Assembly: GCA_020796225.1 (NCBI GenBank)
Contig: CM036754.1
Coordinates: 67,324,000-67,387,999, forward strand
Source of the DNA: Arion vulgaris
Lineage: Eukaryota > Mollusca > Gastropoda > Stylommatophora > Arionidae
DNA: 64,000 bases
Direction of reading: 5' to 3'
The notes beneath the pieces were generated by a model. The model was not told the DNA's origin and ran no database searches. It saw only the letters and a list, made by a program, of their open reading frames with translations. Below are positions 1-12,300 of this stretch, one piece after another; the stretch's first letter is position 1, and each line of letters begins with the position of its first letter. Position numbers and translations under genes: made by a program.

Positions 1-1160
1 GTTCTGTAGTTTGTAGAATGAGATATTTACATGAAAATTCTAGACTGTTCTGTTGTTTGTAGAATGAGATATTTACATGAAGATTCTATACTGTTCTGTA
101 GTTTGTAGAATGATATATTTACAGACTGTTCTGTAGTTTGTAGAATGAGATATTTACACGAAGATTCTAGACTGTTCTGTAGTTTGTAGAATGATATATT
201 TACATGAAGATTCTAGACTGTTCTGTAATTTGTAGAATGAGATATTTATATGAAGATTCTAGACTGTTCTGTAGTTTGTAGAATGAGATATTTACATGAA
301 GATTCTAGACTGTTCTGTAGTTTGTAGAATGAGATATTTACAGACTTTTCTGTAGTTTGTAGAATGAGATATTTACACGAAGATTCTAGACTGTTCTGTA
401 GTTTGTAGAATGAGATATTTACATGAAGATTCTAGACTGTTCTGTAGTTTGTAGAATGAGATATTTACATGAAGATTCTAGACTGTTCTGTAGTTTGTAG
501 AATGATATATTTACACGAAGATTCTAGACTGTTCTGTAATTTGTAGAATGAGATATTTACACGAAGATTCTAGACTGTTCTGTAGTTTGTAGAATGAGAT
601 ATTTACATGAAGATTCTAGACTGTTCTGTAGTTTGTAGAATTAGATATTTACACGAAGATTCTATACTGTTCTGTAGTTTGTAGAATGAGATATTTACAC
701 GAAGATTCTATACTGTTCTGTAGTTTGTAGAATGATATATTTACAGACTGTTCTGTAGTTTGTAGAATGAGATATTTACACGAAGATTCTAGACTGTTCT
801 GTAGTTTGTAGAATGAGATATTTACATGAAGATTCTAGACTGTTCTGTAGTTTGTAGAATGAGATATTTACATGAAGATTCTAGACTGTTCTGTAGTTTG
901 TAGAATTAGATATTTACACGAAGATTCTATACTGTTCTGTAGTTTGTAGAATGAGATATTTACACGAAGATTCTAGACTGTTCTGTAGTTTGTAGAATGA
1001 TATATTTACAGACTGTTCTGTAGTTTGTAGAATGAGATATTTACACGAAGATTCTAGACTGTTCTGTAGTTTGTAGAATGAGATATTTACACGAAGATTC
1101 TAGACTGTTCTGTAGTTTGTAGAATGAGATATTTACACGAAGATTCTAGACTGTTCTGTG
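1..1160. repeat. 46-bp satellite array, cut by the window edge
   Basis: About 26 head-to-tail copies of a 46-bp unit beginning GACTGTTCTGTAGTTTGTAG. Several units are shortened to about 33 bp by loss of the ATGAAGATTCTA segment, for example near 110-130, 330-350, 735-755 and 1000-1015. Single-base variants (CATGAAG/CACGAAG, GAGATAT/GATATAT) recur. The array ends at about 1160, where the sequence becomes non-repetitive. No coding potential. Confidence 0.95.
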
Positions 1161-2739
1161 GTTTGTTTACTTCAACAACTAACTAGGGAGCGTGGAAGGA
1201 GGTATTCTTGAAACAAATACAACTTACAATATCAGATGAAGATGTCAGCATATATTAAGTATATTATAAGACCACACTAAATAAACACGGATATAACACA
1301 ACAAGGGCGACTCATCTGGCAGTAGAACGCAAATTAAAGCTCCCACCCCCAGGGTTAACGGCAAGAGTGGTCATCCAGTTCCATCATATACCTGGGGACA
1401 ATCTACATGGGGACAGACATTAGACAATCTTGTTTGCCCTTCTTCAGAAAAGTAATCAGTTAAAAAAATGAAATTTTGTGAAAATTTGATTTTTTAATTA
1501 AACAATTTGTTTACATTTTAAAAAACAGTTTTGTATTTTTATTGTTTCTAAAGATTGCTGAAACTTTTGTTTATTTGTTTAATTTTAATCTTTTAACTTT
1601 TACTTAAATTTTATTATTTTTATTGGGTTTAAACGATTTTTAAACAAATTGTTTCATTTTTAAATATATATATTTTTTTATTTCAAAAAAATGTTTTAAA
1701 AAAAAAAATTTCAATTTTTTATTTTTCATTTTATTTCGTTGTTTCAATTTGTCTATTGTTTATAATTTGTACAATTTTTTTTAAAAATAGTGAAATTAAA
1801 AATATTGTTATTTTTTGTAAATTTTGTTGTTCGAATTAATGTATTTTTTAATGTTAAATTTTTTAAAATAAATTTTTAAAAGTATTTAAACATTTTTTTA
1901 AAAATAGGGCCCATCCCGGAAGTGTCACACTGGTGGACCCAGTCAGAGCCAACTATAAACTTATAGGCCTACGGACTCAGAATTATGGGAAATTAGATCA
2001 CAACTACACCACGTGACCTCGCATTCCAGTATTGGTGTATTTAGACGAATTCATTTTTAAAATCAACACAAAATGCTAAATCGAAGTTATATTATGCAAC
2101 AAGGTAAGTTTAACAATAAGGAATATCAATATTATGAATATTTTTCACTAATAAAAAACCATAGACTCACAGAATTGAGTAAAATTGCTAAAAGCTTTTC
2201 AGTGTTCTTTCAAACATATATAGATTCTAGTTTCCGCTCTGATCTAGATCTGGTGTTTCCCCGTCAGTTGTCTGGCCTAGTTATCTAGAGTTAGCTGTGG
2301 TTAGACAAAGAACAAAGCAGCGAGAAGAAGAAAGACTAAGAGAGAAATTTTACCGTGTACAAACATTTAAGACTACCTTTGCCGTCCAGAAACAGCGGAA
2401 ACCAATCATTGAATTGACCATCATAGGCATACACTCAGGTAGGTTGACATGATGGTTGTACAGTGAGATTGCTGTATCTTTGGGGTTTCTTGTTGTTAAA
2501 ACGATCTTTGTCTTCATAACCTTGGCCTACATAACATTGATAAATTTATACAAAACTATAACTACGATTAGTGAAACAAATAAACTTACCAGCAAAACAA
2601 ATGCAACAGTAAATAACCAAACAAGAAATGACCAAATTTCACAAATACATTGTCTCTGTGATTTGCAAGTCTTCTATTTTTCTTTTTTTTCTAATTATGC
2701 TTCGCTTTACAACACCAGAATAAAAAGAAAGTTATAGAA
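1161..2739. other. Non-coding stretch, partly AT-rich
   Basis: No gene is recognised. Bases 1480-1905 are extremely A/T-rich, with homopolymer runs on both strands. At about 1910-1945 there is a short stretch whose reverse complement (GGGTCCACCAGTGTGACACT) resembles the 3' part of the U2-headed SINE at 20433, so a SINE end on the minus strand is possible. Bases 2040-2739 have only short chance reading frames. Confidence 0.6.
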
Positions 2740-3040
2740 CGGATTTTTGTGTGCGATTCCTACACGATGTCTTCCACTGCCTCTGTTTTTTACGTAGTTC
2801 ATCTTCTGCGTGGACGACCACTTCCCTTGTGTTCACTTTATCTTGTTAGCATTGCTCTTTGATATTCACTGTCTGTTGGTAATCTGCTGATGTGACCGAG
2901 CCGTTTAATTTGGTATTTCTTGGAGAATTCAGTACTGATGTTGTGCCCATTTTTTCCTGATGTGTTCATTTCTAAATTGGTCTCTTCTTGATACTCCCAG
3001 TATTCTGCGTAGACACTTCACTGATTGGCTACCGAACTGA
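2740..3040 (-). mobile_element. LINE 3'-tail fragment
   Basis: On the minus strand this stretch is clearly similar to the fragment at 27150-27480. Both carry the reverse complement of TCTCTTCTTGATACTCCCAG and of CACTGTCTGTTGGTAATCTG. It is a decayed piece of the C-terminal end of a non-LTR retrotransposon ORF2 and has no intact frame. It lies in the SULT-like gene just downstream of exon 3. Confidence 0.6.
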
Positions 3041-3130
3041 AAAAAACAGGTTGTGGCTGAATTGAATTTATGCCATATTTTACCATTACTGGTACTTACC
3101 TGGCTTTTCTCACGTGGTGCTTATGCTTAC

Positions 3131-3303
3131 CTGATCTGGTAGCCAATCATATTCGTGATGAGAGTTGAGAATTCTGGGAGACGGCAAGTTATCATATAAT
3201 TCTGGGGCAGCCATGTCAAGGTAGGCAACTTGTTTGCATAAAGGTGAGTACTCGGCCTTGCCCTTGACTATCATACCTAGTGTCTCCCACATCCAATGGC
3301 AAC
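3131..3303 (-). CDS. SULT: Cytosolic sulfotransferase (SULT family), coding exon 3, gene continues off the left edge
   Basis: The exon has 173 nt: 2 nt completing a Gly codon, then 57 codons. The acceptor is TTTTTGTTCTCAG and the donor CAG|GTAAGC. It completes the 5'-phosphosulfate-binding loop begun in the previous exon, giving GYVKTGCHWMWE where the family usually reads YPKSGTTWxxE. It then runs AEYSPLC, and near the end LPSPRILNSHHEYDWLPDQ, which matches the SULT region LPSPRxLxTHxxxxxLP. The phase fits the donor at 10200. The next family segment (the 3'-PAPS-binding part, consensus RNPKD) is not found between 1 and 3130, so the remaining exons should lie outside the window. Confidence 0.85.
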
Positions 3304-6300
3304 CTGAGAACAAAAATAAAGCAGTGCATGATCTGTCTATCCATCTATCGGTCTGTCTGTCGATCTGTCCGTCTGTTTGTCTGTGGATCTGTCAGTCTGT
3401 GTTTCTATCTGACCGTCTGTCTGTCCGTTCGTCTGTCTACCTGTCTGCCTGTGTATCTGACTGTTTGTCCGTTCGTTTGTCTGTCTGTCTAATTTAATCT
3501 AATCTAATCGTATCTGTATGTATGTCTGTCTATGTGTATGTTTCTCTATATTTCTGTCTGTTTGTCTGCCATCATATCTGTCTTATCTATTTATATATAT
3601 ATATATATATGCCAGGTGGTCCGTCCGTCCGACTGTATGTATATAGGTCATCTCGGAGGTCTCTGTGGCTATGTGGTTAAGCCCTTAGCCTTGCGAGTCG
3701 AAGGTCGTAAGTTCGAATCCGTACCGCGTCATTCTGTTCACGAGTGCATTTTTTCGCGAGATACCCTAGGATTGTTGCTGGAGCTACGGAGTTCGTGCTT
3801 TGTGCAATACTCTTCTTTGTGTCCTTTCTGCGAAGAGTGACCGAGCCATATGGGGTAAAGCTTTGTTCAATGAAGTCAATTCTTCAGCTTAAAACCCCAT
3901 TAATAGGTCTATCTGAATATCTTTCTTTTCATTAAGTAATGACAACATCTTAACAGGGAGATCTCAGCTACAGTGCACGAACTCCGTAGCACCGGTGAGG
4001 GTGCCCGATGTAATTTTGCAGAGGATGAAGATATTTTGTAGAAATTTATTAACCTTGTTTAATAAATTTTGCCAAGACAGTGGCTTTCCAGCCTGCTCTT
4101 CTTGATTTTGAACTGCCAAGGTTTCTTTTACGAGCTCAAATTGAACACGGAACCTATCGTTTTATCGTCCGTCTCCGATAGGACTAGGAACTCCATCTCA
4201 CCTACATTGAGATCAGGGAAATCTGGAAAAATAACCAGATGGCTCCACGAGGGAGCGAACCTAGTACCTCTGGCACGAGAGACGGGCACCTAACCTCTAC
4301 GCCTCTGGACATGATTGTTCACAAAATATTTCACTCGCGCACTGTAGGATAATGAGAACGTGTGACTATGAAGGAAGTGCGCTAACAGCAGCGCCCTCTC
4401 TCTCCTCTGTACATCAATTCTTCCAATTATTTCTTGGCATGTCACGTGTCTAGCATGTCATAATAATGAAGTCAATACAGGTTAATGTTGTGTACAATTT
4501 GGCATGAATGTCACAAGCTAATCGTCTGGTTCAGAAACAGACAGCTGTTGTTCTTTTTACTTAATCTGGGACACAAATGGGATCACCACCCCCTTCCCGA
4601 TCCGAAGCACTTGTGCTTTTCAAATCTTCGGCTCAATCCCATGGACATCGTAACCCTTCCGTTCGGTGCCGCGAACACCGTAAATCTGGAGAACCTGTAG
4701 CTTTTCTGCCAGCCCACGGAATTGAACCGCACTCACATGTGGCTTGTCACCTGTCGTCCAACGCGCTACGAACTCGCTGGGCAGGCGGGAATTAGGAGCA
4801 CTTAAATACCAGCCTTGAATACATAATTTTTTATTTTTTATTTTGCCTTTCTCTGCTTTTTTGCCGTTAGGCGTAGCAGGTTTAACTGATGATCGGTTTT
4901 CGAGATAATGCACGCTCGGTCGCTTGATATGCCGTGGTATTGTGGAGTTTTAAGATGTCTGTAACTCCATCAACTCATCTTTCTCTTGGTCTGTCCCTTC
5001 CTCTTGATGATTCCGTTTTCAGGTTGTACGCTCTTGCAACTGGTGTATTCGGATTCATTCTCACCAAGTGGCCAAACCATTTGAGTCTCTGTTTTTCAAA
5101 AAATCTAATAGCAGGTGTTGTTCCAACTGTTCTTCTAAATTCCTCATTTCTTATATAGTCTCTTCTTGTTTTATTTATCGCTTTCCTCAAGCATCTCGTT
5201 TCACAGGGGATAATTTTCCTTTCTTGTTCTTTAGTTAGTGCCCATGTTTGGCACTGGTAGCACAGTGTTGGTATGAAGATTGCATACATACTAGAAACCT
5301 AAAAAACAGAACTCATGTTGTTGATGAACTTACAAGATTTACGGAACAAATTATTAACCGAAATATCAAATTGTGTTAATTAATCAGTGCGCAATATGAC
5401 TGGTCGGTTTAATCCATATATTCTCTCTATATGGTTTACAGAGAATGAAGTGGTTTGGCCACTTAGTAAGAATACGAACAGACCAAACTGCATATGAAAC
5501 TTTCCACAACAGAACGTCAGGAAGGAAGACGAGAGGAAGACCGAGGAAAAGGTGGATAGATAACGTAGTTGAATTCTGCCAGGGGACTAAGAAAACACGG
5601 CCATCGTAAATTACATCGTTATTTACGTTGGTCACGAAGAAAAGAACCATCACACAAGTCACCAGAGAAGCGCAAGACAAATACATAAAACCACGACACT
5701 GGGTTAACAACCCGGTAACAGTGTGCTGACAAAAGCAGAGAAGCGCAAGACAAATACATAAAACCACGACACTCGGTTAACAACCCGGTAACAGTGTGCT
5801 GACAAAAGCAGAGAAGCGCAAGACAAATACATAAAACTACGACACTGGGTTAACAACCCGGTAACAGTGTGCTGACAAAAACAGAGAAGCGCAAGACAAA
5901 TACATAAAACCACGACACTGGGTTAACAACCTGGTAACAGTGTGCTGACAAGTCACCAGAGAAGCGCAAGACAAATATATAAAACCACGACTTTGAGTTA
6001 ACAACCTGGTAACAGTGTGCTTACAACAAAAAAAGAAGAAGAAGAATTCTCTCTATGTGGGTTACTGATAGCAAAGTTTTAAAAGGTGTGCTAGTCACCG
6101 CTGGTCGTTGAAACCCACCTAGCCTAACTCCCTTTTAGCTTAAGCTAAAACTTTTCGTTGTGCGCACTGTTGGACACTTTGATTCTTCTCTTTGGGATCT
6201 AAATTACATGTACATCTGAAGTTGGATTTTAAGCAGCGATGGACACTGGTGATTAGAAAAGCAAGTCTTCACGCAAACGTATGTCAAAAGTGCCATATTA

Positions 6301-9300
6301 AGTGTCATTACTGAAACTGAATTTGCAGCAGGCGTTAGAAGGAAAAAATCTCTCTATCCTAGTTTTATCTTTGCTTCTTCTTCTTCACCTTTCAACTTCA
6401 ATGGAGCACGTCCTCAAAATTTATTCAGCCTTTCCTCTCTTGCCATCCCTTCCTCTCTTGCCATCCTTCCTCTCTTGCCAATCCCTTCCTATTCTTTCCA
6501 CGTCTTACCTATCCCTTTAAATTAGTCTTTAGCTCTCTCCTCCAGGTATTTCTAGGCCTTCCTCTATATCTTTAGCCCATATTAAGAAGAGACTATTGGA
6601 GCGTGGCATCAGACAATGAAACCGGTTTTATTCCAGCATGTTCAGGTAAGGAGAATTATGTTCATTGCAACCAAGTAGAAGATGTTTCAAAATGTGGTCA
6701 AGAGATTGGTGATTATGTCAACTGTAAGATTTCTTGCTATCAACATAGAAGTGTACATATTCTTGCTATCAACATAGAAGTGTACATATTCTTGCTATCA
6801 ACATAGAAGTGTACATATTCTTGCTATCAACATAGAAGTGTACATATTCTTGCTATCAACATAGAAGTGTACGTATTCTTGCTATCAACATAGAAGTGTA
6901 CGTATTCTTGCTATCAACATGGAAGTGTACATATTCTTGCTATCAACATGGAAGTGTACATATTCTTGCTATCAACATAGAAGTGTACATATTCTTGCTA
7001 TCAACATAGAAGTGTACGTATTCTTGCTATCAACATGGAAGTGTACATATTCTTGCTATCAACATAGAAGTGTACGTATTCTTGCTATCAACATGGAAGT
7101 GTACATATTCTTGCTATCAACATAGAAGTGTACATATTCTTGCTATCAACATGAAGTGTACTATTCTTCTATCAACATGAAGTGTACAATTCTTGCTATC
7201 AACATAGAAGTGTACATATTCTTGCTATCACCATGGAAGTGTACGTATTCTTGCTATCAACATGAAAGTTTACATATTCTTGCTATCAACATGGAAGTGT
7301 ACGTATTCTTGCTATCAACATGGAAATGTACGTATTCTTGCTATCAACATAGAAGTGTACATATTCTTGCTATCAACATGGAAGTGTACATATTCTTGCT
7401 ATCAACATAGAAGTGTACATATTCTTGCTATCAACATGGAAGTGTACATATTCTTGCTATCAACATGAAAGTGTATGTATTCTTGCTATCAACATGAAAG
7501 TTTACATATTCTTGCTATCAACATGGAAGTGTACATATTCTTGCTATCAACATGGAAGTGTACATATTCTTGCTATCAACATGAAAGTTTACGTATTCTT
7601 GCTATCAACATGGAAGTTTACATATTCTTGCTATCAACATGGAAGTGTACAATTCTTGCTATCAACATGGAAGAATGCTACAATATCTTTGCTATCAACA
7701 TGGAAGTCTGTACAATGATTACTTTCCTATCAACATGAAGTGTACGTATTCTTGCTATCAACATGGAAGTGTACGTATTCTTGCTATCAACATGGAAGTG
7801 TACATATTCTTGCTATCAACATAGAAGGATTTGAATAATGTATTCTTGCTATCAACATAGAAGTGTACATATTCTTGCTATCAACATGGAAGTGTACATA
7901 TTCTTGCTATCAACATAGAAGTGTACGTATTCTTGCTATCAACATGAAAGTTTACATATTCTTGCTATCAACATGGAAGTGTACATATTCTTGCTATCAA
8001 CATGGAAGTGTACATATTCTTGCTATCAACATGAAGTTTACGTATTCTTGCTATCAACATGGAAGTGTACAATTCTTGCTATCAACATGGAAGTGTACAA
8101 TTCTTGCTATCAACATGGAAGTGTACATATTCTTGCTATCAACATGGAAGTGTACATATTCTTGCTATCAACATGGAAGTGTACGTATTCTTGCTATCAA
8201 CATGGAAGTGTACATATTCTTACTATCAACATAGAAGTGTACGTATTCTTGCTATCAACATGGAAGTGTACGTATTCTTGCTATCAACATAGAAGTGTAC
8301 GTACTCTTGCTTCAAATTCCCACCTAAACTATGTGAAGGAAAACTGGAAATCTTTCAACGATTCTTTGACTTTGAAACTGGGGCTTTCGTTCCGTGGAGA
8401 TTTCACACAAGCTGCATGCGCTTGTCATCGACTAATAGCTGACCGCTAGCGTCATGATCAGCGTATTAACAAAGCTGACCAAGACTTCCCTCCCAACTCC
8501 CATGGAGGCCCAGAATACCGAGGACTACCAAGAAGTCTGGCTAAGTATGTGGAGATCAAAGAATGAGAAGTTAACCCGGTACCCCCAAAAAAGACTATGC
8601 TGAAGTCGAATGTGCATGACCGAAAGGTGCAGATACCACAACTCTCGCTGAAAACAGCGACACAGCGCAGCGCGTTCTCTGAACTGCATCCTGGATTAGT
8701 TAGTTAGTCTTTCCTCTTGGGCCTGTGGGCGGCGCATAGGGCAGAGGTCATAGCTCTCCATGTCTCGCGGTTCGTTGCTATTTGTTTTAAGTCTTTGATG
8801 TTTACTAGGCCCATCGTTGAGCCTTCTCTGGTGATGGTTCTACGCAGAGTCTCTCTTGGTCTTCCTCGTTTTCTTTTTCCCCTGGTGTCCATATGAGGGA
8901 TTGGTAAGGGAGTCTTCTCATCCATTCTAAGTGTGTGGCCGGTGTAGTTCCAGCGGCGCTTTCTTATAAAATTTGATACATTTTCTTGCTTGGTCTCTTG
9001 TCTTATTTGTGTATTGGGTCTGAAATCTGACCATTTGAGGTTCAGTATTCTTCTAAGATATTTATTCTCAAAGTTATCTAATTTTCTTTCTAGAGCTTTT
9101 GTTGCTTTCCAACTCTCGCATCCATAAGTTAATACTGGAATCACACAAGAGTTAAAGATCTTTAATTTTAAGTGCTTGCTGAGTGAATTGGACTTCCATA
9201 TATTTGACAATTTGTTAAAAGCACTTGATGCCAATGCGATTCTGTGTGGAATTTCTGGCGCTGTATCCCCCGTAGATGACATCATACTTCCTAGGTATGT

Positions 9301-12300
9301 AAAACTTTTGACTTTTTCAAGAGTGTAGTTTTTAGTTGAATATTTTCTGGACTGCTGGTAAGGTCAACAATTTTGTTTTTGTGGTGTTTATTTGGAGACC
9401 AATTTGTCCTGAGATATTTTGGAGAAGGTTTGTTTTCATTTGAATATCTTGATGTGATGAACTCAAAGGGCTATATCGTCGGCAAAATCAAGGTCTTCTA
9501 AAATTTTATCAACCCACTTGATGCCCATATTTGCGTTATTGGTGCATTTTCGCATGACCCAGTCAATTGCTATTCCAAAGAGCATTGGCGATAAGACGCA
9601 GCCTTGTTTCACTCCTGTTTCCACTGGGAACCAGTCAGAGTTACCGAAATCTGTTCTTACACTGCAGCGCGATTCACTGTAGAAGGATTGATTTTATGAT
9701 GTTGATGAATTTAGTAGGGAAACCATAGTTTTGGAGTAGTTTCCAAAGCGTAGGACGGTGAATACTGTCAAACGCTTTCTGAAAATCAACAAAGTTGATG
9801 ATTAAATTCGATTGAAATTCTACGAACTCTTCAATGATTACTCTTAGTGTGAAGATGTGATCTATGCATGCTCGTTTTGGTCTAAACCCTGCTTGTTCTT
9901 CTCTTAGCCTTTCATCTATAGACTTTTCAGTCTCTCGAGTAACATGCTACAAAAAGTTTTCCTGGCACTGACAGTAGGGTGATCCCACGCCAGTTATTAC
10001 AATCAGACAAATCTCCATTTTTAGGTAATTTGAAAATAATACCATCTTTCCACTGTTGTGGTGGGGATTCATTTTGCCAGATTTCATTCATAAGTTGGAG
10101 TATATGTTGTAAGTTGTTATCATCTGCTGCTTTGAGCATTTCTCCAGAGATGTTATCATCACCAACCGCTTTGTTATAAATAAAATACAAATATATTACC
10201 AGTTTTAACGTATCCAGCAACAATGACATCGTCAGGTCGAATGTCCACAGATTTAACCCTACCAAGATAGTCCGCTCCATGGGGAGTGAATAACTTGCCG
10301 TCAAACAGTGTTAAATTAATGCCCTTTCCTGCTGCGTCCTTCACACCGGCTGTGTCCTCGAACCCTGTTGTTCGTTTGCACAGTTGCTAAGGAAACATTC
10401 ATAAATCAAGTGAGATATAGGTAAAACTAGGTTCAATAGTTAACAATTGTACTGTACACGGTAAGTAAAAATGCAGTTATCTCGATGGAATCTAAAATGA
10501 TAAAAAATATGAGATCAGTTTACCTATTTATGTAGAAATTTTGATTGCACTGGAAATAAAAATCGAAATTATTCTTCGAATTGTCAAAGCAACATCAGCT
10601 TTTAAAAGTCTAAATAAATTATCATACTCCAAATTATAAAGTTTTAAAACAAAATTAAAATGTTTTAATTCCAATGTTGTATTAATCCTAACATATGCCG
10701 ACGAGAGCTGGAAAATGACTAAAAATATAGAAAGTAAGTTGAATGCGTTTGAAAACAGATGTCTGCGAATAAAAAATAAACAAAATGGGATGAGTTCAGG
10801 AGAAGTGATGAAATCAGAGAGATGTCTGGTCAACAACTAGTAACAGCTGTTATAAGAAGAAGAAGGTGGAGATATGTTGGCATACTCTGAGAATAAGTCA
10901 TTAAAGAATCACAAAGCATACACTGAAGTGAGAGACAAAGGGCTCCAGAAAGAGGGATGCCTAAGGGAAACCCTGAAACGAACTTTGCTTAAAAAGACGA
11001 GAAATATCAGGACTCGACTCCATAGAAGAAATAATACGAGTTGTCAATTATAAAACAGTAAAGAGAAATTACTTGCAGGCCGTACGTAACGTATAAGGGT
11101 ATGAGAGGAATTACTTGCAGACCCTACGTAACGTATAAGGGAACGAAAGGAATTACTTGCAGACCCTACGTAACGTATGAGAGGAATTACTTGCAGACCC
11201 TACGTAACGTATAAGGGAATGAGAGGAATTACTTGCAGGCCCTACGTAACGTATAAAGATAGGAGAGGAATTACTTGCAGGCCCTACGTAACGTATAAAG
11301 ATAGAAGAATTACTTGCAGGCCCTACGTAACGTATAAGGGAATGAGAGGAATATACAAATGCCTTAACCCTTTCACTCCGTAATTTATTTTACAGCCGAA
11401 CGCGTTTACTATGTAATGTCTACTAAATTAGCCAGTATACTGGCTTTGCGTCATCTTAAGAAATAATATAAGCCATTATCTCGGCTTAGAAAGGCGAAAG
11501 GGTTAATATTGTAAGTAATAATATCATCTATCATCTATGAGTTCCTTAAGCAGATCGATCATTAGTAAATGCGAAGTAGCAAGGAATGAACAAGCTCTCC
11601 TTAGCTCCAGCTCGCGCTGCAGTTATGAATCTATCCCCGGTACTTCATCCAACCAGTTATCCACTTCCAGCTAGACAGAATAAAGCATAGGTTCCCAAAG
11701 TGGGTGGTACCGCCTCCCAGTGAGTGATGAAGTCTTTTAGGGGGGTGGCGGTAGTGGGTTCAGAAGCATTTTGAGGGGGCGTTCAGGCGATTGGGGTCAA
11801 AGGCTCATTGCGGCAACATGTGCCAGAGTTAGCGAAGAGGCGCGCTAACCAAGACCCTGTCCCCTGCCTCCACGTTGGTGACCCTGGAAACAGACTTAGG
11901 TTCCGGTCTGGCTAAGGGGGCAGAGATTCAGGAGAACTACAGTGTGGTAGTAGTGCAAGCACGGAAAAACAATGCAGGGGCCGAAAATCCCTAAATAATG
12001 CACGTATCTCCTGGCCGATGTCCGCTAAAAAATTGCCCAAGTTCAAAAAGTACGAAACAGCAGCGTACGAGCGACCGAGATCAAAATGCTAACTCCCCCT
12101 GGAGTAAATGACCGAATTAAAGGAATAAGAGGTGCATCCCAAAGCCGAGACATGGAGCGAAAACTCGGTGCACGAGTCAAGCTCCGTGTCAGAGTAGTTC
12201 CTAGGTACGGTAAATGCGACGGTAGAGGTGACCACAATGGTCTTACCACAAGTAGCAGCTTCCCGTCCGATAGGAAAGGCTGCACACGAAGGGATGAGAG

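Noticed and set aside
1..1160. CRISPR-like array appearance of the regular repeats here and elsewhere
   Set aside because: Units are head-to-tail satellites without unique spacers, in a eukaryotic genome with introns. No cas genes.
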